This document shows, piece by piece, positions 24,008-31,520 of a DNA stretch of 35,235 nucleotides. Under the pieces are notes generated by a model that ran no database searches, was not told the DNA's origin, and was given only the letters and a program-made list of their open reading frames with translations. How positions within the stretch are numbered: position 1 is the first letter of the stretch; each line of letters begins with the position of its first letter. The translations under genes and the position numbers were made by a program. The stretch comes from DATJOQ01 sp050010455 (lineage in GTDB: Bacteria > Desulfobacterota > Binatia > Binatales > Binataceae), in contig JBEKLA010000014.1 in the NCBI GenBank assembly GCA_050010455.1, forward strand, positions 1 through 35,235. The letters run 5' to 3'.

Positions 24008-24634
24008 ATGAGCGATCGAAATGACTATCTCATCACGGACCTGAAACAGCTGCGCGCGCATATCGGAGATCCTCATCCGCTCGTTCCCAAAAAAGTATGG
24101 CGCACGCTTGAACCCGCTGCCGTACAATTCATCAGCCAATCGCCGCTGCTCTTCCTGGCCACGGCCGACACCGAGGGCAATGTCGATGTCTCGCCCAAGG
24201 GCGACGCTCCCGGGTTCGTGGCGGTCGAAGATCAGGCTACGCTTCTGATTCCCGACCGCAAGGGCAACAAGCTGATTTTTGGCATGCAGAACATTCTCGC
24301 CAACCCTGGAGTCGGAATAATATTCCTGGAGCCCGGAACCGAGGAGACCTTGAGGGTAAACGGACGGGCCGAGTTGACCGTTGACCCTCTCCTGTTGGAG
24401 CGCCTATCAGCCCGTAACCAGCCCGCTGTGTTGGTGATTCGAGTTTCAGTCGAGCGTTGTTTTTTCCACTGTGCAAAAGCCTTCAAGCGGTCGCTGGCGT
24501 GGCAGCCGGGCACCTGGCCGCCTCGGCAGGCGTTGTCGTGGGGCAAGATCCTGGCCCCGAAGGCCGAAGGCAGCGACGAGCTGGCGCGAGAGATCGACAG
24601 GTTCGTTGAAGAGGATTACAAAAACAATCTATAG
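24008..24634 (+). CDS. Pyridoxamine 5'-phosphate oxidase-like flavin protein (MSMEG_1061 type)
   Basis: A 208-residue split-barrel protein of the PPOX/FMN-binding superfamily, resembling the actinobacterial MSMEG_1061-like subgroup: FISQSPLLFLATADTEGNVD then VSPKGDAPGFV, LLIPDRKGNKLIFGMQNILA, VGIIFLEPGTEETLRVNGRA, and a C-terminal CFFHCAKAFKRSLAWQPGTW. The subgroup is FMN- or F420-linked and its reactions are mostly unassigned. The frame is open upstream to 23879, but ATG 24008 begins the conserved region and has a GAGGG site 8-9 nt before it, so the shorter form is taken. It is the first gene of a plus-strand set with ferredoxin, P450 and VOC genes. Confidence 0.85.
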   Translation: MSDRNDYLITDLKQLRAHIGDPHPLVPKKVWRTLEPAAVQFISQSPLLFLATADTEGNVDVSPKGDAPGFVAVEDQATLLIPDRKGNKLIFGMQNILANPGVGIIFLEPGTEETLRVNGRAELTVDPLLLERLSARNQPAVLVIRVSVERCFFHCAKAFKRSLAWQPGTWPPRQALSWGKILAPKAEGSDELAREIDRFVEEDYKNNL

Positions 24635-24695
24635 TCTCGCAACCGCTGAAAGCGTAAACCAGCGCCAGGACTCGTGGTTGTCGAGGAGCAATTCG

Positions 24696-24890
24696 ATGAG
24701 AGTCGTTGTGGACCACAATCTCTGCGAAGGAAACGCCCGCTGCAATGAGATTGCGCCCGAGGTCTTCGAACTTCGCGATGATGACCGCAGCTACGTGCTG
24801 GTCGAGAAGCCGCCGCAGGCGTTGCGCGCCAAGGTCGAGCTTGCGGCAAGCCGCTGCCCGCGCCAGGCGATCCGTGTGATCGAGGATTAG
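24696..24890 (+). CDS. [3Fe-4S]-type ferredoxin, likely P450 redox partner
   Basis: A 64-residue ferredoxin with cluster ligands Cys10, Cys16 and Cys54. The motif CEGNARC has Asn where four-iron ferredoxins have a Cys, and the third ligand is in the SRCPRQAI context, so a [3Fe-4S] cluster is expected. Small acidic ferredoxins of this form donate electrons to bacterial cytochromes P450, and the P450 gene begins 81 bp downstream. GAGGAG lies 8 nt before ATG 24696. No ferredoxin reductase gene is nearby, so electrons must come from one encoded elsewhere. Length is complete for the family. Confidence 0.9.
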   Translation: MRVVVDHNLCEGNARCNEIAPEVFELRDDDRSYVLVEKPPQALRAKVELAASRCPRQAIRVIED

Positions 24891-24971
24891 GGCCGTTTCG
24901 GCGCGCGGGCCGTCTAAGCGCGAGCAGGCGGAGAAAGCTACGTTCGCTCGTCCGGGAGGATTATCGAGACC

Positions 24972-26225
24972 ATGGCAGCTCTCACGCTGGAGACCATCGA
25001 CATTCTCGATCCCGACCTTTTCGTGCAGCGCGGCTATCCGCACGAAGAATGGACGCTGCTTAGGCGCGAGGCTCCGGTTTTCTACTACCAGCGCCCGAAC
25101 GTCGCCCCCTTCTGGGCGGTGACCAAACACGCCGATATCGTGACCGTTTCGGGTCAGCCCGAGCTTTTCAGGAGTACTCAGCAGTTGTTCGCCGTCGTCG
25201 AGGAGCCCGGCATGCCCGCACCGGACGAAGCAATCCTGCGCCAGCTCCTGAACATGAACCCGCCCGAGCACGGCGCCTATCGCGGAGTTGTCAGCCGCCG
25301 CTTCACGCCGCGCGCCATTCAAAAGTTGAAGAATCAGATAGAACAGATCACGTCGGAGGTGCTCGACGATATCGTCGGCCGCGCGGAATGCGACTTCGTG
25401 ACCGAGGTTTCGGCAAAACTTCCGCTGGCGGTGATCGCTGAAATGTTCGGTATCCCGCGCTCTGACTGGGCAATGATGTTTCGGCTGAGCAACCGGATGA
25501 TCGGCCCGACCGACCCGGAGTATGCCGGCAGCGAAACGATCAAGGAGACCCTCGAGCGGGCGCGCCTGGAATTTTTCCAATACTTCAGCCAGCTTTGCGA
25601 AGACCGGCGCAAGAACCCGCGAGAAGATCTGGCCAGCGCGCTTGCCAGCGGCCGCGTCGACGGCGAGCCGCTCCCGCTGTTCGAGTTGTTGTCGTATTTC
25701 GCCCTGCTGATCGTGGCCGGCAATGAAACCACGCGCAACGCGACCACGGGCGGACTTTATGCCCTAATCAATCATCCCGACCAATGGCAGCGGCTCAAGC
25801 GTGATCCGGCGCTGGTCGCCCCCGCGGTCGAGGAAATTATCCGATGGACGTCGCCGGTTATCCAGTTCACGCGCATCGCAACGGCCGACACCACGCTTCA
25901 CGGCCAGAAGATTCGCGCGGGCGACTTGCTCGCGCTGTTCTATCCTTCGGCCAACCGCGACGAGGAGGTGTTCGAGCGTCCGTTCACGTTCGATATCGGA
26001 CGCTCTCCCAACTATCACCTGGCCTTCGGCATCGGCGAGCATTACTGCCTCGGAGCGAATCTCGCGCGACTCGAGTTACAAGTGATGTTTCGGCACTTGG
26101 CCGAGCGCCTCGAGGCGGTCGAGCTGAACGGGGCGGTACAGCGCATGCGCTCGAGCTTTGTCGGCGGCATCAAGCACATGCCGATTCGCTACCGGATGCT
26201 GCCGCGCTCCGCGAACCAGGCGTAA
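24972..26225 (+). CDS. Cytochrome P450 (CYP124/125/142-like)
   Basis: A 417-residue soluble P450. Visible motifs: the early NMNPPEHGAYRGVVSRRFTP (helix C region), I-helix IVAGNETTRNAT near residue 250 with the acid-alcohol-type E-T-T, EEIIR (ExxR) near 287, and the heme-binding loop FGIGEHYCLGANLARLE with ligand Cys at about 359. The pattern resembles the mycobacterial steroid and branched-lipid hydroxylases. It would insert oxygen from O2 into a hydrophobic substrate using electrons from the adjacent ferredoxin. ATG 24972 begins MAALTLETIDI; GGGAGG lies 13 nt before, rather far. The substrate is not deducible. The VOC gene follows 36 bp downstream. Confidence 0.93.
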   Translation: MAALTLETIDILDPDLFVQRGYPHEEWTLLRREAPVFYYQRPNVAPFWAVTKHADIVTVSGQPELFRSTQQLFAVVEEPGMPAPDEAILRQLLNMNPPEHGAYRGVVSRRFTPRAIQKLKNQIEQITSEVLDDIVGRAECDFVTEVSAKLPLAVIAEMFGIPRSDWAMMFRLSNRMIGPTDPEYAGSETIKETLERARLEFFQYFSQLCEDRRKNPREDLASALASGRVDGEPLPLFELLSYFALLIVAGNETTRNATTGGLYALINHPDQWQRLKRDPALVAPAVEEIIRWTSPVIQFTRIATADTTLHGQKIRAGDLLALFYPSANRDEEVFERPFTFDIGRSPNYHLAFGIGEHYCLGANLARLELQVMFRHLAERLEAVELNGAVQRMRSSFVGGIKHMPIRYRMLPRSANQA

Positions 26226-26261
26226 CAACGCAACAGCGATGGGATAAAGGAGGAACTCGCG

Positions 26262-26768
26262 ATGACATTACCGCGCGCCATGAACCATGTCGGAATCACG
26301 GTGCCTGATATCGACGCGGCCTTCGCCTGGTACCGCGACGTCATGGGATGCTACCCGCTCGCCCATCCCAGCGAAGCCAACGACGACGGCACCGGTTTCG
26401 GCAACATCGTCAAGGACATCTTCGGCAATAACTTCGGCGGCCTGAAGATCGCCCATCTCGCGACCGTCGACGGCGTCGGCATCGAGCTGTTTCAGTTCAC
26501 CAAGCCGAAGACCTACGCCCCCGACAACACGTTCGAGTACTGGCGCACGGGGATTTTCCACATCTGCCTGACCGCGGTCGATATCGAGGCCACCGCGAAG
26601 CACATCGCGGCCAACGGCGGCAAACAGATGAGTAAAGTCTGGAAGCTGTTCGCCAACAAGGACTACAAGGTCTGCTATTGCAGCGACCCGTGGGGCACGA
26701 TCATCGAGCTGAGCACCCATCCGTACGTGCAGGTCTGGTCGAACTTGCAGGAACCGCACAAGTTCTGA
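26262..26768 (+). CDS. VOC-superfamily (glyoxalase/dioxygenase-like) protein
   Basis: A 168-residue vicinal-oxygen-chelate protein with two beta-alpha-beta-beta-beta modules. The four candidate metal ligands are visible: His in MNHVGITVPD, Glu in VGIELFQF, His in IFHICLTAVDI and Glu in GTIIELSTHPYV. The family includes lactoylglutathione lyases, extradiol dioxygenases, epimerases and fosfomycin-resistance enzymes, so the activity is open. An excellent AAAGGAGG site lies 8 nt before ATG 26262. The 36-bp gap to the P450 gene suggests co-transcription and action on the same pathway, for example isomerising or cleaving the oxidised product. Confidence 0.9.
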   Translation: MTLPRAMNHVGITVPDIDAAFAWYRDVMGCYPLAHPSEANDDGTGFGNIVKDIFGNNFGGLKIAHLATVDGVGIELFQFTKPKTYAPDNTFEYWRTGIFHICLTAVDIEATAKHIAANGGKQMSKVWKLFANKDYKVCYCSDPWGTIIELSTHPYVQVWSNLQEPHKF

Positions 26769-26788
26769 CACGCCCGCGCCACCTTGAA

Positions 26789-26916
26789 GTCATCCTGAGC
26801 CGGCGAGCATCGCGAGCCGTGCCGAAGGATCTCGCGCGCTCCTGCGCGCGTTAGCTCCAACGTCGCGGCATACGCCCGGAGGACCGGGCGAGATCCTTCG
26901 CTACGCTCAGGATGAC
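26789..26916. repeat. Dispersed inverted-repeat element (HPERSEGS type)
   Basis: GTCATCCTGAGC (26789-26800) with CGAAGGATCT (26823-26832) on the left, and AGATCCTTCG (26891-26900) with GCTCAGGATGAC (26905-26916) on the right, are reverse complements. The left arm has about 18 bp more between the two conserved blocks than the right. A GC-rich centre (CGCGCGCTCCTGCGCGCG) may fold separately. This is the widespread bacterial extragenic palindrome whose spurious translation reads CHPERSEGS. It lies between the convergent VOC and luciferase-like genes and may act as a bidirectional terminator. Confidence 0.85.
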
Positions 26917-26970
26917 GGCAAAAGGCCACCCAATCCGATTCTCAATTAAGCGCACCTTGAATTCCGGACA

Positions 26971-27852
26971 CTACAGCTTCGACGCCGGTTCCAGCCATTG
27001 ACTGGCGGCCTGCTCGAGGCGCGTCACGGCCTCTTCCTCGGTCCGAGGCGGGCGTATGTTCGCGAGCACGACCTCGTCGACACCCGCGTCGCGATAACGC
27101 TTCAAATCGTCAGCCACGATCGGCTTGCCATACGGCGAGACGATGACCTCGATGTCCGAGCGCTTGCGGCCATTCGCGCGCAGCAGTTCATCAAGTTTGC
27201 GCAGCTTCGCTACTGTCTCGTCGGGCATCAGATTGAATCCCACCCATCCGTTGCCGTACTCGGCCACGCGCTTGAGCGCCGGGCCGCTCTCGCCGCCGAA
27301 TACCACCGGCACCGAACCGCGCACCGGCTGAGGAGAGGACGCGGCACTATCGAAATTGACGAACTCGCCGTGATAGGAGCCGATCTTGTTGCCCCACAGC
27401 GCGCGCATCGCTTCGATATACTCGCGCGTGCGCTTGGCCCGATTCTCCCACGGGATGCCAAGCGCCTGGAATTCCTCCTCCAGCCATCCGATACCGACGC
27501 CCAGCATCAGGCGCCCGTTGCTCAGCCAGTCGAGCGTGGCCGTCACCTTCGCCAGTATCAGGGGATTGCGCTCCGGCACCAGGCAGATACCGGTGGCGAG
27601 CCGAATCTTCCCGGTCGCCGACGCCATCGCGCACAGCGTCAGGAACGGATCCGGGATCGGCGCGTCGACGCGCGCATGAATTACGCCGTCCTCGCTGTAC
27701 GGATACCGCGACGCGTATTTTTCGAGCAGCACTACGTGCTCGGGCACCCACAGGGTGGAGAATCCCAGCCGTTCGGCGGTGACGGCGAAGGCCTTGTGCA
27801 GCGCCATGACGTCCGTGCGTGCGGGAACCAGCGCGAAAAGTCCGATCTTCAA
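26971..27852 (-). CDS. LLM-class F420-dependent oxidoreductase
   Basis: A 293-residue luciferase-like TIM-barrel protein of the group commonly annotated as TIGR03619-type F420-dependent oxidoreductases (Rv2161c-like). Features: GLFALVPARTDVMALHKAFA, TLWVPEHVVL, IRLATGICLVPERNPLILAK, LMLGVGIGWLEEEFQALGI, VPVVFGGESGPALKRVAEYG. The start is TTG 27852: AGGAGG lies 8 nt before it, while the ATG between them is out of frame and hits a stop after two codons. It converges on the P450 cluster, so it may serve the same pathway without sharing its transcript. F420 use is family inference. Confidence 0.88.
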   Translation of the reverse strand: MKIGLFALVPARTDVMALHKAFAVTAERLGFSTLWVPEHVVLLEKYASRYPYSEDGVIHARVDAPIPDPFLTLCAMASATGKIRLATGICLVPERNPLILAKVTATLDWLSNGRLMLGVGIGWLEEEFQALGIPWENRAKRTREYIEAMRALWGNKIGSYHGEFVNFDSAASSPQPVRGSVPVVFGGESGPALKRVAEYGNGWVGFNLMPDETVAKLRKLDELLRANGRKRSDIEVIVSPYGKPIVADDLKRYRDAGVDEVVLANIRPPRTEEEAVTRLEQAASQWLEPASKL

Positions 27853-28180
27853 GCTTCCATCCTCCTGATGCGCGGAGATATCGAAGAGCCTCGGCGCAAG
27901 TGACGATTACTACGCCGACGCCGCGGACGGCAACACCGCTCGCCCGCCGCCCGGGCGCCTTCGTCGCGGCACCGACGCGCCTGTCGTTGCCAAAATCATT
28001 GACGCCGAAGGAAACAACTTTTCTGCGCTAGAACAGTTCGTCGCCTTATGCGAAATGGCAGAACTGCTGATATACAAACGGAGACACATCGTGGCACGTG
28101 CGACGCTCACACGGTTCGGCTCGCTTCGGGGAGCACCGCATTGGGCGCAAGCCGATCGGAATCGGGAGGCTGGAACATAG
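27853..28180. other. 328-bp divergent intergenic region
   Basis: It separates the luciferase-like gene (minus) from the AcxA/HyuA-like gene (plus) and should hold both promoters. I see no convincing promoter hexamers, operators or small genes. A GGGAGG site about 11 nt before ATG 28181 is the only clear signal. Confidence 0.5.
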
Positions 28181-30331
28181 ATGACAACCGAGAAAGCGCA
28201 ACCTTTGATCGTTACTTGCGATGCCGGCGGTACGATGACCGACATCCTGCTGGTGGACGAGGCGGGCCGATTCAGCGTCGGCAAGGCGTCGACCACCCCG
28301 CAGGATGAGTCGCAGGGATTCTGGGAATCGCTCGAAGACGCCTTCAGCAATTGGGGCGTCGAGCTCAACGGCGACACCAGGAAGTATCTCGAGCCGCTCA
28401 AGGTCTCGATCTACACCGGCACCACGATGCTGAACACGCTGCTCCAGCGTCGCGGCAAGAAGGTCGGCCTGATCATCACCAAGGGCTTTGAAGACAGCTT
28501 CGTGGTCGAGCGCGGCTTCCAGTTGGTAGCCGGCTACTCGTACGCCGATCGGCTCCATACTGTCACTCACGTCCATAACGAGCCGCTGATACCGCGCCAT
28601 CTGGTGCGCGGCGTGACCGAGCGCGTCGATTTGTTCGGCAAGGCGGTGATTCCGCTTTACGAACACGAGGTGCGCGAGGGTGTTCAGGAACTGCTGAAAG
28701 CGGGGGTCGAGGCTATCGCGATCCTGTTCCTGTTTTCGTACATCAACCCCAAGCACGAGGAGACCGCGGCAAAGATCGCGCGCGACACGATCAAGCGGAT
28801 GAAGCGCGCGGTCCCGGTTTTCACCTCGAGCGAGGTCAGCCCCACGATTCGCGAACTGGCGCGCCTCAACAGCGTCGTGATCCAGGCCTACGCGGCCGAG
28901 CCCGTGCGCGAGCAGTTGTTCAAGATCGAGAATCGATTGCATGCGGCCGGCGTGCGCTATCCGCTGCAGACCGTGCTCGCCTACGGCGGACTGGCGCCGG
29001 TGCGCTATCCGCGGCTGTATGAAAGCGTGGCGTCTGGGCCGGTGGGCGGATTGCTCGGCGCGCGCTACCTGGGCGAGGCGGTCAGCATCAACAACCTGAT
29101 AACCGCCGATATGGGCGGCACCAGCTTCGACGTGGGCCTGGTGACCGAGGGCAAGATTCCGCTGGTGCGCGAGCCGGAATTCGCGCGCTTCATCTTCAAC
29201 CTGCCGATGGTGACGATTAACTCGGTGGGCGCCGGCGCCGGAACCTACATCAGGCTCGACCCAATGACCAAGCGCATCACGCTTGGACCGGAAAGCGCGG
29301 GCGCGGAGCCCGGCCCGGTCTGCTACGACCATGGCAACGAAATCCCGACCGTGGTCGATTGCGACCTTATCTGCGGCGTGGTGAATCCCGACTACTATCT
29401 GGGCGGCAAGATCAAGCTCAACAAGGAAAAGGCGCTGCGCCGCTTCCGCGAGGATATCGCCGATCCGCTCGGCCTCGACGTTTACGAGGCGGCGGAAGGC
29501 GTGCTCGGACTGGTGAACGCGGTGATGCGCGATCAGATCCGCTCGCTGGTGCTGGCCAAGGGCTACGCCACCGCCGATTATACGCTGATCGCGTTCGGCG
29601 GCGCGGGCCCGATGCATATGGCCGGATTCACCGAAGGGCTGGCGCTCAAGGGGTTGGTGACGGTGCCATACGCCGCCGCGTTCTCGGCCTTCGGCTGCGC
29701 CACGGTCGACTACAGCCATCGCTACCAACGCTCGACCCATATGTTCGTGCCTCCCGCCGGAAGTGCCGAGGCGAAGATTAAGGTCGGGAATGAGCTGAAT
29801 CGCGCGTGGGAGGATCTCGAAGAGAAGGCCCTCGTCGAGATGGTCGCCGAAGGTTTCGCCCGCGATCAGGTCAACCTCCAGCAGGTCGCTTTCATTCGTT
29901 ATGGCGGCCAGCTCGACGACGTCGAGGTGTTCTCGCAAGCCCGGCGCATCAACAGCGCCCAGGATATGGATGAGCTGATCGCGCGGTTCGAGGATCTGTA
30001 CTCGAAAATCTACGTCAGCGGCGCGCGATTCCCGGAAGCCGGCTTCCAAATCCTCGAGGTCGCGATAGTCGCGACAGTTCCCAAGGTGAAGCCGCTAATC
30101 GAGCGGCGGCCGCTCGCTTCGCCCGAGCCGCCGGCCCGCGCGCTGAAGGGCACGCGGCAGGTCTATCGCGGCGGGCGATGGCATAAAGCGCGGATTTTCG
30201 AAATGGACGAGCTCGAGCCGGGCAACGTAGTCCAGGGCGTCGCGGTTATCGAGGCGCCCAACACCACGATGTTCGTGCCGGAGCATCGGCGCGCCCGCTT
30301 CGACGAGTGGGGAATGATCTGGATGGAGTAG
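28181..30331 (+). CDS. Acetone carboxylase beta/hydantoinase A-like ATPase subunit
   Basis: A 716-residue protein of the HyuA/oxoprolinase A (ASKHA-fold) family. Length and the N-terminal CDAGGTMTDILLVDEAGRFS then VGKASTTPQDESQGF match acetone carboxylase subunit AcxA rather than hydantoinase A, which usually has GGTFTD. Other blocks: YTGTTMLNTLLQRRGKKVGL, RELARLNSVVIQAYA, SGPVGGLLGARYLG, TADMGGTSFDVGLV, and FGGAGPMHMAGF. The family phosphorylates a carbonyl or enol group using ATP to prepare it for carboxylation or hydrolysis. No alpha (AcxB/HyuB-type) or gamma subunit gene is adjacent: the next gene downstream is unrelated. A ketone carboxylase is the best guess, substrate unknown. Confidence 0.88.
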   Translation: MTTEKAQPLIVTCDAGGTMTDILLVDEAGRFSVGKASTTPQDESQGFWESLEDAFSNWGVELNGDTRKYLEPLKVSIYTGTTMLNTLLQRRGKKVGLIITKGFEDSFVVERGFQLVAGYSYADRLHTVTHVHNEPLIPRHLVRGVTERVDLFGKAVIPLYEHEVREGVQELLKAGVEAIAILFLFSYINPKHEETAAKIARDTIKRMKRAVPVFTSSEVSPTIRELARLNSVVIQAYAAEPVREQLFKIENRLHAAGVRYPLQTVLAYGGLAPVRYPRLYESVASGPVGGLLGARYLGEAVSINNLITADMGGTSFDVGLVTEGKIPLVREPEFARFIFNLPMVTINSVGAGAGTYIRLDPMTKRITLGPESAGAEPGPVCYDHGNEIPTVVDCDLICGVVNPDYYLGGKIKLNKEKALRRFREDIADPLGLDVYEAAEGVLGLVNAVMRDQIRSLVLAKGYATADYTLIAFGGAGPMHMAGFTEGLALKGLVTVPYAAAFSAFGCATVDYSHRYQRSTHMFVPPAGSAEAKIKVGNELNRAWEDLEEKALVEMVAEGFARDQVNLQQVAFIRYGGQLDDVEVFSQARRINSAQDMDELIARFEDLYSKIYVSGARFPEAGFQILEVAIVATVPKVKPLIERRPLASPEPPARALKGTRQVYRGGRWHKARIFEMDELEPGNVVQGVAVIEAPNTTMFVPEHRRARFDEWGMIWME

Positions 30332-30371
30332 CGCGCGGCGCCTGAAAAGCTAAGCGAGAAATATCAGGCCA

Positions 30372-31421
30372 ATGAACAAAAGCACAGGCCTTGTGGCCTA
30401 CGGTCTCTTTTTCAGCGGTGTTTCCCTTATCATGCTAAGTGCGCTTGGTGCCGAGCTTTGGCACTGGCCAATATGGGGCGTAGCTTTCGTCCGGGATATC
30501 GGTCTTTTACTCTCAGCTGTTATGGCTGGAACGATGCTTCATGAGAAGCTCCTCCGCGACGAAACTTTTCGCTCCCTACTTCATGAACTTGATCGAAAAT
30601 TGGAAACGAAAATCCCGAAGCTCGACGACATCGCTTCGCGAACTGCGAACGGAGTGCACGAGCTTTTCTGTCAGCGGCCACCCGGCCTTACTGGAATGCG
30701 TCTGGGAACCGCGGTTAGACGTAACTTCGAAGGTTACTCTAATTGGATAACCCAAACCAAGCCTCAAGAATTATTCTTTGCCGGTCGCTCGGTCCTGCAC
30801 CGCATAGATGCCCATATTCGGTCCAGAACAGCGAGTTGTGCAGAAGATATTCTCCTCCGTCGCCTGAAAGAAGGTTCGCAAATCAAGGTACTTTTTCTCG
30901 ACCCCCGTACCGGCATCGTGGAGCGCATAGCCGCAGAGGAGGGCCAGACGCTACAGGCGATGCTGGGGGATGTTACTAGGTCTCTCGGAATATGCCTACG
31001 ACTCGATAGTCTACTGCAAACCGAGTTTGCGGCGTTACCGGCGAATGCGGAGTTGAGCATCCGAGTATACGATCGTATACCGTACTTCGCCTACCATAAA
31101 CAGGGCGATGACGTGCTCGTCGGATTCTATTTTCTTTCATACAAAGGCTCCACATCGGCAGCCTATGAGCTCGTGGATGATGTAACAAAAGAGGTCTTTG
31201 GCGATCACTTTGCTAAGATACACTCTGAGACAACGGCAAGCTCCCTCGTCGAATTTGAGGGGGCGCGGGGTCGCCCGGCGTTTAACGGAAGGCTTGTCGC
31301 AGAACTGCGGCATTGCCTGTCAGAAAAGCTCGGCACCGATAAAGTCGATGAGCTGCTGAGCCGCGAAAATGTTGAGCCGCTGAATCGGAACATTGGCAAT
31401 AGACTGCTTGAATCTCGCTGA
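30372..31421 (+). CDS. Two-TM protein with PLD-like/DUF5919-like cytosolic domain
   Basis: A 349-residue protein. Two hydrophobic helices (about residues 8-28 and 38-56) are followed by a short helical linker and a cytosolic domain. That domain reads QELFFAGRSVLHRIDAHIRS, LKEGSQIKVLFLDPRTGIVE, LSIRVYDRIPYFAYHKQGDD, VLVGFYFLSYKGSTSAAYEL. The order (FxG strand, G-x-x-I-K-V-L-F-L-D-P, later HK-x-x-D-x-x-x-V-G) recalls a degenerate phospholipase-D-type fold as seen in DUF5919-like domains of predicted sensors. No intact HxK(x)4D motif is present, so ligand sensing rather than catalysis is likely. The gene is more A/T-rich than its neighbours and may be horizontally acquired. ATG 30372 has a weak site. 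Function is unknown. Confidence 0.7.
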   Translation: MNKSTGLVAYGLFFSGVSLIMLSALGAELWHWPIWGVAFVRDIGLLLSAVMAGTMLHEKLLRDETFRSLLHELDRKLETKIPKLDDIASRTANGVHELFCQRPPGLTGMRLGTAVRRNFEGYSNWITQTKPQELFFAGRSVLHRIDAHIRSRTASCAEDILLRRLKEGSQIKVLFLDPRTGIVERIAAEEGQTLQAMLGDVTRSLGICLRLDSLLQTEFAALPANAELSIRVYDRIPYFAYHKQGDDVLVGFYFLSYKGSTSAAYELVDDVTKEVFGDHFAKIHSETTASSLVEFEGARGRPAFNGRLVAELRHCLSEKLGTDKVDELLSRENVEPLNRNIGNRLLESR

Positions 31422-31520
31422 TTGCGGTTAAATGACCTGAGTACCTGTAAATAATACCCATGATTCAGAATTACTTCGGGATGCACCACGTATGTTGCGT
31501 CGAGGCGTAGCGCTCTCGAA

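Noticed and set aside
24483..25580. 365-codon minus-strand frame across the ferredoxin and P450 genes
   Set aside because: It spans three confidently identified plus-strand genes and intergenic DNA, and resembles no protein family.
28046..30049. 667-codon open frame on the minus strand opposite the AcxA/HyuA-like gene
   Set aside because: Same reason: the plus-strand protein matches a known family over its whole length, while the antisense translation is repetitive in H, R, A and D.
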